Of a stretch of DNA of 64,000 nt, positions 12,901-23,720 are shown piece after piece. The position numbers and the translations under genes are program-made. Under the pieces are notes generated by a model. That model made no database searches, was not told where the DNA came from, and saw nothing but the letters and a program-made list of their open reading frames with translations. The number at the start of each line of letters is the position of its first letter. The first letter of the stretch is position 1. The stretch comes from Hygrophila difformis (lineage: Eukaryota > Streptophyta > Magnoliopsida > Lamiales > Acanthaceae), in NCBI GenBank assembly GCA_030278955.1, contig JAOANR010000005.1, positions 28,387,849 through 28,451,848 on the forward strand, given 5' to 3'.

Positions 12901-13066
12901 GATGTTGGGATTCTGATTGGGTAAATGTTACGTTTAGGCTTTCGTCGATGCTGAAGTCAAGGAAATCGGACCAATCAAAGAGGGACGAAGAGGTGGGGTC
13001 ATCGGGCGCAATCTGGGTCAACTGGTGGGGTTCCGATTGATCTACCGGCGGCGGGTTTGGCTGCAT
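3904..13066 (-). CDS. SPL7: SQUAMOSA promoter-binding-like protein 7 (copper-response regulator), 10 exons, 773 aa
   Basis: Exons (complement): 13066-12543, 11781-11603, 11386-11163, 11071-10997, 10884-10777, 10488-10371, 6187-6052, 5717-5564, 4863-4366, 4209-3904. All introns are GT-AG and phases join without a break to a TAG stop. Residues 1-60 are acidic (DWSDFLDF). The SBP domain covers about 129-203, with ligands C129, C134, C151, C154 (Zn1, all cysteine as in Arabidopsis SPL7, not Cys3His) and C170, C173, H177, C189 (Zn2). It is followed by an overlapping bipartite basic NLS (KRSCRRK...RRRRKP). SPL7 hallmarks follow: [25 protein letters not shown], and a C-terminal hydrophobic segment at about 734-753. 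The known family role is to activate copper-deficiency genes through GTAC motifs; in Arabidopsis the C-terminal segment anchors the protein to endomembranes. The family member from Arabidopsis is about 800 aa, so this gene looks complete. The start is the only ATG in frame ahead of the acidic region. Confidence 0.95.
7165..7435 (+). mobile_element. Cassandra-like TRIM LTR remnant
   Basis: A segment beginning TGTAAGTAATACCCCGAG encloses a 5S rRNA-like sequence and continues with GGCCAAAGTGCACTGGAAA and GGGGTCAACGCC. Cassandra retrotransposons are the known plant elements that carry 5S sequence in their LTRs. Ends are approximate, and no partner LTR was found within the intron. Confidence 0.6.
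7228..7345 (+). pseudogene. 5S rRNA-like sequence (within the Cassandra-like remnant)
   Basis: GAACTCCAAAGTTAAGTGTG (A-box region) and AGGATGGGTGACCTCCTGGG (C-box region) match the internal control region of plant 5S rRNA genes with few changes. The 5' third has diverged and there is no clean 5S terminus, so this is not a functional 5S gene. Confidence 0.75.
7551..7635. repeat. CAGAT/CAGACC-rich low-complexity tract
   Basis: Many overlapping CAGATC and GACCAGA words in 80 bp. Simple degenerate repeat, no other feature. Confidence 0.5.
8191..8450. mobile_element. Stowaway-type MITE, copy 2 (in SPL7 intron 6)
   Basis: Begins TACCTCCGTTTTCA and ends TGAAAACAGAGGAAGTA, forming inverted repeats bounded by TA. 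Its 260-bp length and internal words (AAAACATAGTCAAGT, GATCTTGTTAGA) match copy 1 at 2031-2291. Confidence 0.8.
8753..8982. repeat. Tandem duplication of a ~115-bp unit
   Basis: GATGTACCCAAAACCATAAT occurs at 8753 and 8868, each followed by TCAGCAATAGCTGATGGGAC and AATTCACTCCATTT. The two copies differ at only a few positions. Confidence 0.85.
9012..10030. mobile_element. Non-autonomous element with ~220-bp terminal inverted repeats (MULE or foldback type)
   Basis: The left arm (about 9012-9225) and the right arm (about 9800-10030) are inverted copies. AAGTTTGTACCTCAACT on the left is matched by AGTTGAGGTACAAACTT on the right, and further shared blocks run inward to the CCCGAAC/GTCGGGT region. 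The ~575-bp centre includes a GC-rich part with a partial internal repeat (GCATCTGTTCATCTTGCGAA and GCATCTGTTTATCTTGCGAA). Long arms suggest a Mutator-like or foldback element. A target duplication was not found by eye. Confidence 0.7.
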
Positions 13067-13500
13067 CGTTTTTTTGGGATGCCAAATTGAAAGAGAAAGA
13101 GGAAATAGGGTTTAGAAAAAAAATATAATAATAATAATAATCTGCCTGAGAATCGAGAGAATTAGGCGTAAATGGCAAGTGGGTTGGTGATGGTGGCGTT
13201 AGGTGGTGACACGACGACGCGAACATTGACGGGTATAATCGCTAGTGCGGAGCCGCCAGCCATGGATGATGGACATCAGCACATCAGGATAATTGAATTG
13301 ATTAGGAATCTTATGTGTTGCCACACCATGGACCCGAAGTCCTTAAACAATCTTGACCGCCCAAACTCTACTATAAATGGTAGAGATTGCACAGCCTTTA
13401 CCGGCCATAGCTAACAAGCTCAAGTTGTGAAGTATACTACTCACTAAAAATTACTCTCCGTCCCACGAAATTTAAACCTCAAGTTGTGAACTACTCCTAG
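13067..13500 (-). promoter_or_regulatory. SPL7 5' UTR and upstream region
   Basis: On the SPL7 strand, the 80 bp upstream of the ATG contain an ATT trinucleotide tract (about 13120-13140) followed by a telo-box-like CTAAACCCTA and a CT-rich leader, common in plant 5' UTRs. No clear TATA box was assigned on this strand. A Stowaway-like end (CTCCGTCCCACGAAA) is visible near 13,455. Confidence 0.45.
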
Positions 13501-13501
13501 T

Positions 13502-13510
13502 ATTTTCTTA
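13502..13510. repeat. Left 9-bp target-site duplication of the MULE
   Basis: ATTTTCTTA, identical to 28384-28392. Nine bases is the usual Mutator-like target duplication length. Confidence 0.75.
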
Positions 13511-14059
13511 GGTTTTGGTTAGGGTGTCTTGATGTACTATGGTGTATCCAAGCCATTTATGATATTAAAATTTCCAAATCCGTTCACCCTTTTTGACTTG
13601 ATGTGCTGTGGGAATTTACGGCCGTTGATTGTCTTTAAAAATCGACGATTGAGATTAACTCTAAGGGTAGAAAAGTAATTTCGTATATTTGCCATATTGT
13701 TCGCCGTTGGACGTCGTCTTCTTCGGATTTCCGAGTTTTCTTCTATTTTTTGTTTGCTCTGTACGTGTTGCGGCGGTGTGAGGAAGTTGCTGGCAATTAT
13801 GAATGCGATTAGCATGTCGTTGAATGCGTCGGCAACGTTTTCAGATTCGAGTTCTGCGTTCAATGGTACTTTTTAGAATTTTCGAATTTTGAGTAGTTTT
13901 ATCGCAGATCGTCGTTTTTTATTTTTATGTATGTTTTTTTAGTTTTCGAGTTCGGCTTTGATATGTTTCTCTTTTTTTGTGTTTTCTGAAGTTTGATATC
14001 TATATGTTCATTTAAGCGTCAAAACGTTTGTACATGTGATTATAAGGGACAGAACCATT

Positions 14060-16700
14060 ATATTTTCATCGATGCAAGCTTAGCATTTTCAGCGATGCAA
14101 GTGCATTATTTTCAGCGATGAACATTAAGCATTTTAAGCGATGGATTATGTCAGCTACATGTATTCATTATTTTAATGTGAATTCTTTGTTTATTTCTTC
14201 ACAGGTAATATAAATTGGAGTGAGTTAAGTTTTGTTACAGCTGATGATGCGTTTAGGTTTTATTGTGATTATGCTCATAGTTTAGGTTTCTCGGTAAGGA
14301 AAATGTATGAGAGACCGAAGCGACATGAAGTTTGATAGATTGTTCTATTTACAATATGAGTTCGTCTATGCGTTTAGTTTTTATTGTGATTATGCTCATA
14401 GTTTAGGTTTCGGAAGTTTGATATCTATATGTTCATTTAAGCGTCAAAACGTTTGTACATGTGATTATGACGGACAGAACCATCATATTTTCAGCGATGC
14501 ATGCTTAGCATTTTCAGCGATGCATGTGAATTGTTTTCAGCGATGAACATTAAGCATTTGAAGCGATGGTTTATGTCAGATACATGTATTTATTATTTTA
14601 ATGGGAATTCTTTGTTTATTTCTTCACAGGTAATATAAATTGGAGTGAGTTAAGGTTTGTTACAGCTGATGATGCATTTAGGTTTTATTGTGATTATGCT
14701 CATAGTTTAGTTTTCTCGGTAAGGAAAATGTAAGAGAGACCGAAGCGACATGAAGTTTGATAGATTGTTCTATATACAATATGAGTTCGTCGATGCGTTT
14801 AGTTTTTATTGTGATTATGCTCATAGTTTAGGTTTATGAAGTTTGATATCTATATGTTCGTTTGTACATGTGATTATGAGGGACAGAACCATTATATTTT
14901 CAGTGATGAATTCTTAGCATTTTCAGCGATGCAAGTGCATTGTTTTCAGCGATGAACAATAAGCATTTTAAGCGATGGTTTATGTCAGCTACATGTATTT
15001 ATTATTTTAATGTGAATTCTTTGTTTATTTCTTCACAGGTAATATAAATTGGAGTGAGTTAAGTTTTGTTACAGCTGATGATACGTTTAGGTTTTATTGT
15101 GATTATGCTCATAGTTTAGGTTTCTCGGTAAGGAAAATGTATGAGAGACCGAAGCGACATGAAGTTTGATAGATTGTTCTATTTACAATATGAGTTCGTC
15201 TATGCGTTTAGTTTTTATTGTGATTATGCTCATAGTTTAGGTTTCTGAAGTTTGATATCTATATGTTCATTTAAGCGTCAAAACGTTTGTACATGTGATT
15301 ATGACGGACAGAACCATCATATTTTCAGCGATGCATGCTTAGCATTTTCAGCGATGCATGTGAATTGTTTTCAGCGATGAACTTTAAGCATTTGAAGCGA
15401 TGGTTTATGTCAGATACATGTATTTATTATTTTAATGGGAATTCTTTGTTTATTTATTCACAGGTAATATAAATTGGAGTGAGTTAAGGTTTGTTACAGC
15501 TGATGATGCGTTTAGGTTTTAGTGTGATTATGCTCATAGTTTGGTTTTCTCGGTAAGGAAAATGTATGAGAGACCGAAGCGACATGAAGTTTGATAGATT
15601 GTTCTATTTACAATATGAGTTCGTCGATGCGTTTAGTTTTTATTGTGATTATGCTCATAGTTTAGGTTTCTAAAGATTGATATCTATATGTTCGTTTGTA
15701 CATGTGATTATGATGGACAGAACCATCATATTTTTAGCGATGAATGCTTAGCATTTTCAGCGATGCATGTGAATTATTTTCAGCGATGAACATTAAGCAT
15801 TTTAAGTGGTGATTTATGTCAGCTACATGTATTTATTATTTTAATGTGAATTCTTTGTTTATTTCTTCACAGGTAATATAAATTGGGTGAGTTAAGTTTT
15901 GTTACAGCTGATGATGCGTTTAGGTTTTATTGTGATTATGCTCATAGTTTAGGTTTCTCAGTAAGGAAAATGTATGAGAGACCGAAGCGACATGAAGTTT
16001 GATAGATTGTTCTATTTACAATATGAGTTCGTCTATGCGTTTAGTTTTTATTGTGATTATGCTCATAGTTTAGGTTTCTGAAGTTTGATATCTATATGTT
16101 CATTTAAGCGTCAAAACGTTTGTACATGTGATTATGACGGACAGAACCATCATATTTTCAGCGATGCATGCTTAGCATTTTCAGCGATGCATGTGAATTG
16201 TTTTCAGCGATGAACATTAAGCATTTGAAGCGATGGTTTATGTCAGATACATGTATTTATTATTTTAATGGGAATTCTTTGTTTATTTATTCACAGGTAA
16301 TATAAATTGGAGTGAGTTAAGGTTTGTTACAGCTGATGATGCGTTTTAGGTTTTAGTGTGATTATGCTCATAGTTTGGTTTTCTCGGTAAGGAAAATGTA
16401 TGAGAGACCGAAGCGACATGAAGTTTGATAGATTGTTCTATTTACAATATGAGTTCGTCGATGCGTTTAGTTTTTATTGTGATTATGCTCATAGTTTAGG
16501 TTTCTAAAGATTGATATCTATATGTTCGTTTGTACATGTGATTATGATGGACAGAACCATCATATTTTTAGCGATGAATGCTTAGCATTTTCAGCGATGC
16601 ATGTGAATTATTTTCAGCGATGAACATTAAGCATTTTAAGCGGTGATTTATGTCAGCTACATGTATTTATTATTTTAATGGGAATTCTTTGTTTATTTCT
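14060..16700 (+). repeat. Sixfold tandem amplification of the transposase exon-2 start, dimeric order
   Basis: The acceptor-plus-exon block beginning ACAGGTAATATAAATTGG occurs at 14201, 14626, 15035, 15460, 15869, 16293 and (the functional copy) 16703. Spacing alternates 425 and 409 bp, so the amplified unit is about 834 bp. All six upstream copies share GACATGAAGTTTGATAG, a one-base insertion against the intact GACATGAATTTGATAG. The frameshift therefore preceded amplification or spread through the array. Each unit also carries several CAGCGATG motifs. Confidence 0.9.
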
Positions 16701-18049
16701 TCACAGGTAATATAAATTGGAGTGAGTTAAGTTTTGTTACAGCTGATGATGCGTTTAGGTTTTATTGTTATTATGCTCATAGTTTAGGTTTCTCGGTAAG
16801 GAAAATGTATGAGAGACCGAAGCGACATGAATTTGATAGATTGTTCTATTTACAATATGCGTGCAATAAGGAAGGATTTCGTCGTGGTTGTTTGTTGGAT
16901 AGTGATTCATCTTGTCGTTCTAAGAGTCTGAAATTTCGTAGGAGTGATGAAACCCGAACTAGTTGTGAAGCAAAGGTTAGGTTACATTATAAAACAGATG
17001 AAAAAGTTTATAGAGTTGTGTTTTTCTGTGGTGATCATAATCATGCTCTGCATGGACCATCAAGGAAGCATATGTTGAAATCGAATAGAAGAGTTGATGA
17101 GTTACACAGTGTTGTTGCTGGTATACATGAAGAAGTTGGATTGTCATTGAAGTCATCATATGACTTGTTGAGTATGGGCGCTGGAGGTAGTGGACTTGTA
17201 GGATTTTTAAAGGACGATTTGAAGAATGCACTCGTTAGAAGGCGGCAAAGAAATTTAAAAGTAGGGGATGCTGGTGTTGTATTGAAGTATTTCTCTGAGA
17301 AATGTGTCAGTAATCCATTTTTCTTCCATGAGTATGATCTGGATGATGATGAGAGAATTACAAATATCTTTTGGTCAGATGCTGAAATGAGGATGGATTA
17401 TCAAGCTTTTGGTGATAGTGTGACCTTTGATACAACGTATCGGACAAATAAAAATTACAGACCATTAGCTGTTTTTGTTGGATTCAATCATCACCGACAG
17501 ACTTCTATTTTTGGAGCTGCATTGATGCTTGATGAAACTCAAAGATCATTTGAGTGGCTATTTAAAACATTTTTGAAGTGTATGGGGGATAAGGCACCTC
17601 AAACGATTTTCACAGATCAGGATTGTGCGATGGCACCGGCAATTAGGAAAATTTTGCCTAATACCTATCATGCTTTATGTAGTTGGCACATTATAGAAAA
17701 TGCGAAAAAAAATTTGAGTCAACTGTACACACCAAGGTAAATATTTAGTTATTTTTACTTTCAATTGTTTTTTCGATTGGATATTGATATGTACACGTTG
17801 AACTCATTTTTTTAGGTTTGATAAGCTATTTCATCATTTGGTATATGATGTGAGGACAGAGATGGAATTTGAGGTGGAATGGGAATACATGCTATCAACT
17901 TGTTTCTCACAGTCTGAACATAGGTGGTTGTCGACTACTTATAATTTGAGAAGGCAATGGTCCGCTGCTTGGGTTAAAAATCATTTTACTGCGGAATGAG
18001 TACTACTCAGCTAAGTGAATCTTTTAACTCAGTTGTGAAACGGTATGAA

Positions 18050-18140
18050 TAAATTTCATTTTCAGTGATAGTTGAATAGTTATTTTCAGCGATGGTGTTC
18101 TGTTTTGATCAGCGAGGGTGATCTATTTATTTCAGCGATG
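18050..18140 (+). repeat. AGCGATG motifs in transposase intron 3
   Basis: TTTTCAGTGATAG, TTTTCAGCGATGG, GATCAGCGAGGG and TTTCAGCGATGTG, all in the forward orientation, fill most of the 162-bp intron. Confidence 0.8.
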
Positions 18141-19194
18141 TGTTTTTGCTTTATGTAGTTGAGAATTTGATTTTCACATTCCCATATGTGTTGACATTTC
18201 ACAGGTTCTTAAGGCCAGTTGATAACTATGTTGAGTTCTTTGCACATTTCGAAAGGGTTGTGGAGTCAAGGAGGGATAATGAACGGATGGAAGATTTTAA
18301 GGCAGATGATAGACAAGTTTCTGCCATGTTTATTATGAATCCACTATTGAAATATATAGCTGAGAAGTATACACCAAATGTGTTCAATATTTTCCAAAAT
18401 GAGTATGATCTGTCATTTGGGTATGTCGTTGAGGTTCAACCAGATGCATTAATTTATCGTGTTTGCAAGAGAGAAGATGCAGATTCAAAGATGATTGGTG
18501 ATCATGTCAATGTTAACATTGATGATGGTACAATTGGATGCACTTGCAATATGTTTGAGAATATGGGGATTTTATGTTGTCATGCTTTGAGGGTGATGGA
18601 TGTTCTGTCAGGAAGTGGAGCAAACAGTGTTTCATACTATTCCAGATAAATATATTTTGCAGCGGTAGTCAAGGAATGCAAAATGTGATCTCAGTTATGT
18701 TGATGTTGGTGTTGGAAAAGAAACAAATGTGGTCAATGCAGCATCTAGATACCGGAAATTGTGCGGCTTGTTTTTGAAGTCAGCAATTGTGTTGTCACGA
18801 AATGAGGATGCTTGTGAATCGTTTATGTATGATTTTGAGACATTGATGAAAACAAAGTATGACAATATTGATATTAACAAAGAGTCGGGTAATTTCTAAT
18901 CAAAGACATATTTATGTTTTTGCTTTTTTGAAATTAGTGTTTCTCAATGTTTTTGTTTTTTTGCAGAGATTGGAAGTACATCAGATTACTCAAATTTGCA
19001 TTTAAGGGAAAGAGAAACGTGTAAAGGGCGGAAGAAATCGAACAAGAGAATGGTCTCTATTTCTGAAGCTGTTCGGAAAAAGAAAGAGTTAGAAAATCAT
19101 AAACGGATGCAGAAATGAAGATTTTTGTTTTTTAGAAATGACATGATGTGTATTGATCATTAATATTGTATTGATCGACTTAGTTCAGTGCTAA

Positions 19195-19650
19195 CTAATA
19201 CAATTCGGCGATGATACTTATATTGCGAAAGCGATGATCTTTATGCAATTCAGCGATGGAAGTTAGTTTATAAAAAAATAACCGTGTAGTATTTAATAAA
19301 ATATTACAATGTTTCAGAAATCGCGTAACTAATGCAATTCAGCGAGATATATATATATATAAGAAAGCGATGGTCATAATGCAATTCAACGATAGAGATT
19401 TGTTAATAAAAAATAACCGTCTAGTAACGCGATTAATAAAAATTTTACAATGTTTCAGAATTCGCGTAACCGTCTAGTAACGCGATTAATAAAAATTCAC
19501 CGTCTAGTAATTAATAAAAAATAACTGTCGAGATTTCACCGTGTAGTATTTAACGTCAATTTAACCGCCAAATTTAATTTATCACTGTCGATACTTTCTC
19601 TAGGGCTTTTTCAGCGATTTAGCGATTGAGCGTCTACGGCGAACGGCGAT
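19195..19650 (+). repeat. AGCGATG motifs between transposase and Ulp1 gene
   Basis: Forward copies such as TTCGGCGATGAT, AAAGCGATGATC, TTCAGCGATGG and TTCAGCGATTTAGCGATTGAG. Also a duplicated AACCGTCTAGTAACGCGATT. The block ends just before the Ulp1 gene ATG at 19708 and may be its promoter region. Confidence 0.7.
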
Positions 19651-21623
19651 TGTTTTTCCGATCAGTGAAACGGTGAACGGTGATACTTTTCTTTTTTCTT
19701 CTGAAGAATGGCTGAAAAAGTGCATACTCAGGTCTGTTGCGTTCCATCTAGCATTTGTCTTTTAAATAAAATCCTGAACGAGAGTGACGGAGATGGGAAG
19801 AAAGAGTTTATTCACGAAACTTGCTTTAGTTGTCTGCTTATGTTCAATATGTGCATGCTCAAGGTTGATCCTGTTATTACTTTGATTAATCAGTGGAGCA
19901 TTCAGGAGGAATGTTTTATTATTGATAAAAACCGTCGATGGAGGTTTTCAGATGAAGACATTCATAAAGTATATGGTTTGCCATGGGGAGTCGATAAGTT
20001 TATAATAGATTTGAAGAATAATGAGATTGGGTATGATTTTGCTGATCAATTTTGTGACAAGTATTCTCTTATTAAGAATAAGAAGGAGCCTAATCGAATA
20101 CCTGTTAAGGATCTTAGAGCTATTTTAGAGAATACGGAGAATACTGAAATTCCATTGGACGACTACTGGAGGATGTATGTATTGTTTGCTCTGCAGAAAG
20201 TCTTTACTCCTAACTCAGGAAGGGTTGTAAACAAAAGGTATCTTCAGTTTCTTAGATCTCCGGAAGAAGCTTTAAGGTACAATTGGTGTCTTCATATTAG
20301 ACAATTTTTTATCAAATCTCTGAATGAGTATAAGGCAAAATTGGATAAGGGAACCAGTGCTCAAGCACGCCCCTGTGGAGACCTGTTTTGCTTAATGGTA
20401 ATTTTAATTTTGTGTTTGTTATGCAATTTATATTTGTTATGTGATTTATATTGTTGATTATGGTCATTGTTTGTTGATTATGTATCTTGTTTGTTTTTGT
20501 TTTTTTCAGCACATGTTTTTTGATTTCTATGAGCGTGAAGAGCTTCATTTGGTTGGATTTACATGTAAAAAGGTTCGATACTTGGAGATGGTTGATATTT
20601 GGAAGGTTTTCCCTAATGCAAAGTATCCAGATATTGACTTTAAGAAGAAATCGAAGGCTGTGAAAAGGAATGTGGAAGATGACGATCGAATTAGTACTTT
20701 TGTTTCTGATCTAAAGAAGAAAAGGAGGGGTGGAAAAGAAGTGGAAGTGGAGCGTGTGAATTCTAGTGCAAATGAACCAACACAATCTTTCTAGGAGTGT
20801 GGATGGAGGAGGAGATGAGCAGTTAGGAGAAAATGAGGATTTGAATGCTAGTGGAAATGAACAAGCTGCCAATCTTACTGGCTTGCACTCTATGTATTCA
20901 CCCGTGCATGAAGCTAATGCAAATGAGACAACTGATTCTGAACCAGTTGTCCATCTTTCTGATCACACAATGGACTCTATTGTGAACATTGCTTGCCAAT
21001 ATAGGGATGCTGATGCTTCAGACAATGTTGATCCTCTCCTAGAAGCATCCAGAGATGATGTTGAAACTTTAGGTAATCCTGTTCAATCCCCTGCTTTAGG
21101 TGATCCTCTTCAAGCTCCCCCACACCCGCCTTGTGATCAAGATGCAGGTGAACAGTTGATTAATGTGGGTCGACGTCGTGAAGGAGAACAGTCAAATAAT
21201 CTTGATATAACTGCAAGTGAAGGAGAACTCTTGATGTGTATATTAGCAGGAGCTGGAAATGTTGTGATGAGTCAAGGGGGTCCGGAGGTGACAAGTTTGC
21301 GGGAAGGAGGTGATGTAGATGCTGGGAATGTACAAGACAAAACTGAAGAGAGAGTTGCCCCGGAGACTGAAAATTTACCTGAAAATGTACCGAAGGTAGT
21401 TTTATAAATTTTGTACTTCATAATATTTTTTGAAGGTAGTTTCTGACATTCTTGTTTCTTTTTTGATTTTTCTGTGTTGTTTATTTTTATTGCAGAGATC
21501 TTTATTTCGATTCCGAATCCCTTTCAGTTTCGGTTCTTTGAATGTATGTACAGTAACAAAATGTTTGCTATAGGGATTACAGTAACAAAATGTTTTTGAT
21601 ATGTTTTCTTGTGTGATTTTTAG

Positions 21624-22115
21624 TTAGCACATGATGGGGCTAAGAAAGATGTAGCACATGATGGGGCTGAGAATCCAGAGGTATTTTAATAGTTTCCAGC
21701 GATTGTTCTTTTGTATTTCAGCGATGATTTGTGGCACATTTCAGTGACGATATGATGCACTTTTCAGCGATGATATGATGATTGGTTTGCATTAACTGTT
21801 TTAATAGTTTTTAGCTATATCACTTGTGACGTATATATAGGTATTTTTTCTAACTTACTATAGTATGTTTGATATATTTTCTTGTGTAATTTTAGTTAGC
21901 ACATGATGGCGCTGAGAAAGATGTATCGAATGTATTGGAGAATCCAGAGGTATTTTAATAGTTTTCAGCGATGGTTTGTTATGTTTTAAAGCGATGGTCT
22001 GTAGTTTTTTTTCTAACTTACTCTAGTATGTGTGTAGATGCCTGCAAAAGATGTGCCAACCTTTTCTTTGGGCATATCTGAGAATGAGAATGTTGTATCA
22101 GATGAGAATCCAGAG
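21624..22115 (+). repeat. Three consecutive duplicated phase-0 mini-exons in the Ulp1 gene
   Basis: Exons of 57, 54 and 78 bp (21624-21680, 21896-21949, 22038-22115) all end with the codons for ENPE. The first two start with LAHDGA. Each is followed by GT and then an intron containing CAGCGATG motifs. All are phase 0, so duplication or skipping keeps the frame. Confidence 0.75.
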
Positions 22116-22225
22116 GTATGTTAATAGTTTTCAGCGATGGTTTTTATGTTTTTCAGCGATGGTTTTGATGTTTTTCAGCGATGATACAATCCATATTTCA
22201 GCGATGATTGATATATTATACTGTG
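21695..22225 (+). repeat. AGCGATG motifs in Ulp1-gene introns
   Basis: TTTCCAGCGATTG, TTTCAGCGATGAT, TTTTCAGCGATGAT, TTTTCAGCGATGG and TTTTTCAGCGATGG, all forward, in the introns after each mini-exon and none in the exons. Confidence 0.8.
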
Positions 22226-22714
22226 TGAGAAATATTAATAGTTTTCAGCTATATCATCTGTAATTTTCGGGAACAAGCTAAGACAGTTGATAGAGCTAAG
22301 ACAATCGAGAAATTGAAGGAGAAATATTTGCCTCGTAGAGTGATGATGATTGATCTCCAGCCTATAGAAAAATGCAATAAGTTTACATTCATGGACATGA
22401 CTTATACCCGATTTAAAGACTATCCAGAATTTGAGGCGTCATATAAATGTACTCCAGAAGAGTTGAATGTGGCTGTTTGGGCTATCATTACAAATATTCT
22501 AGGAAAGGTTGAAGCGAAAAACATGATTGTTTATGATGATAAAGAAATGAACTTGTCCAAGCTTGACATTGAAACACTGAGGGTTGATAGTGATATTGCG
22601 GATGTTGTTATAAACTGTTATGCAAAAGTGATCAACCATCGTGAATTCGAAAGAGCCAACGGGAAACCAATGATGAAATATTATTTTTCATCATTATTTG
22701 CTGTGAGTCTGATA

Positions 22715-22752
22715 TATACATACATACATACATATATATATATATATTTAAC
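22715..22752. repeat. TACA/TATA microsatellite
   Basis: A simple (TACA)n then (TA)n tract inside a Ulp1-gene intron. Confidence 0.85.
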
Positions 22753-23554
22753 TTCTTTTTTGATGCATGAAATGTTGTATCTTTTGAAACAGACATTTGC
22801 AGAGGCAGAGGTGGATGCAGATTTACCATTAAAAGATGGTGCAGAAATTGTTGATACATTCGCGAAATAATTCAAGTTTTTCCCTGAAGAAATGATTGAT
22901 GTGGTGTTGAATGCAGAGAATGTAAGATACATTTTTGTTTTGATAATTTTGTTTATATAGTTGATCATTATTAGATTCTAATTATATGTTTACTCAATGT
23001 TCCAGTTCTTCTTCCCATATTGTCGTCAAAACCATTGGGTTGCTTTTTCTGTTGATCTGAGAAAGAGAAGAATTTTTTACTTCAACAGCAAGAATGCTGA
23101 AGGCGGGTGGACAGCTGATTATAACGTTTTGAATAGGATATGGTATAACTTCAGGATGCTGGGAAATACACTGATGAATTCTGAAAAATGGTTTGCATCA
23201 TATCGTATGCTTTTCTCGCCGTTGGCAGAGCAGAAAGATGAGCACAGCTGTGGTGTTTTTGTCATGTCATATATGGATTATTGGGAAGGATTAATTATGG
23301 ATGACATGTTGGCAGAAATGAAGAACAAAAGGTACAATCTGGCAAAAAGAGCCAAGGTCTGCGCTCAAATATTGATGTCAGGTGTCAATCAAAAGAAAGA
23401 TTTTGTGCTTGGAGAAGTGAGTAGAGAGATGCAGTTGGTTGCCCAGCATAGTCAGTCATTTGAGGTAAAGAAACTAGCACCACCTAAGTCAAAAAAGGGT
23501 CGGAAAAAGAAACAATGATGAATGAAGTGTTTTTTGATGAATGAATGAACTGTT

Positions 23555-23720
23555 TTTTCGATCGCTGAAATGTACAATTTGTGATCGCTGAAATGTACAG
23601 ATTTTGATCGCTGAAATGTACACCTTTTCATCGCTTAAATGTGCATTGTTTCATCGCTTAAATGTCTATTGTTTAATCCCTTATATATATTGCACTTTTT
23701 TTGATTGCTTAAATGTACAT
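23555..23720 (-). repeat. ATCGCTGAAATGTACA array, reverse orientation
   Basis: Six spaced copies of ATCGCTGAAATGTACA or CATCGCTTAAATGT-like words begin 37 bp after the Ulp1 stop. Orientation is opposite to the motifs upstream and inside the gene. Confidence 0.85.

Larger units (their letters stand above)
13799..19118 (+). pseudogene. MULE transposase with FAR1-like N-terminus and SWIM zinc finger, decayed
   Basis: Inferred exons: 13799-13865, 16707-17736, 17816-18042, 18205 to about 18890, and about 18967-19118, joined by GT-AG introns in compatible phases. Exon 2 opens with a FAR1-type region (DDAFRFY, GFSVRK). It then carries the DDE-type core: Asp in FDTTY (codon 17429), Asp in FTDQD (codon 17615), and a Cys-x2-His (CSWH at 17678). 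The likely catalytic Glu (LSESFN, codon 18017) is in exon 3. A SWIM finger (CTC...CCH, 18539-18583) lies in exon 4. Damage: a one-base frameshift at about 17993-17996, upstream of the Glu codon; a second frameshift at about 18637; and a stop at about 18667. Six degenerate copies of exon 2's start lie in front of the real one. The gene should no longer make active transposase. Confidence 0.85.
19708..23518 (+). pseudogene. Ulp1 (C48) cysteine protease gene of the MULE, decayed
   Basis: Inferred exons: 19708-20397, 20510 to about 21393, possibly one near 21496, then 21624-21680, 21896-21949, 22038-22115, about 22282-22702, 22792 to about 22920, and 23006-23518. The N-terminal part (about 230 aa, DEDIHKVYGLPWG) resembles the helical region found in plant transposon-borne Ulp proteins. 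The last exon has the C48 fold signature: His (NHW, codon 23033), Gln (AEQ, 23231), Cys (SCGVF, 23249) and a basic tail (KSKKGRKKKQ). The acidic triad position carries Asn (YFNSK, 23084). Damage: a frameshift at about 20785-20795 and an in-frame TAA at 22868-22870. Family members cleave SUMO or related tags; any activity here is doubtful. Confidence 0.8.

Noticed and set aside
13172..13414. 80-aa plus-strand ORF upstream of SPL7
   Set aside because: Lies in the SPL7 upstream region, with no conserved domain; coding cannot be supported.
16977..17231. 84-aa minus-strand ORF
   Set aside because: Shadow of the transposase exon on the other strand.
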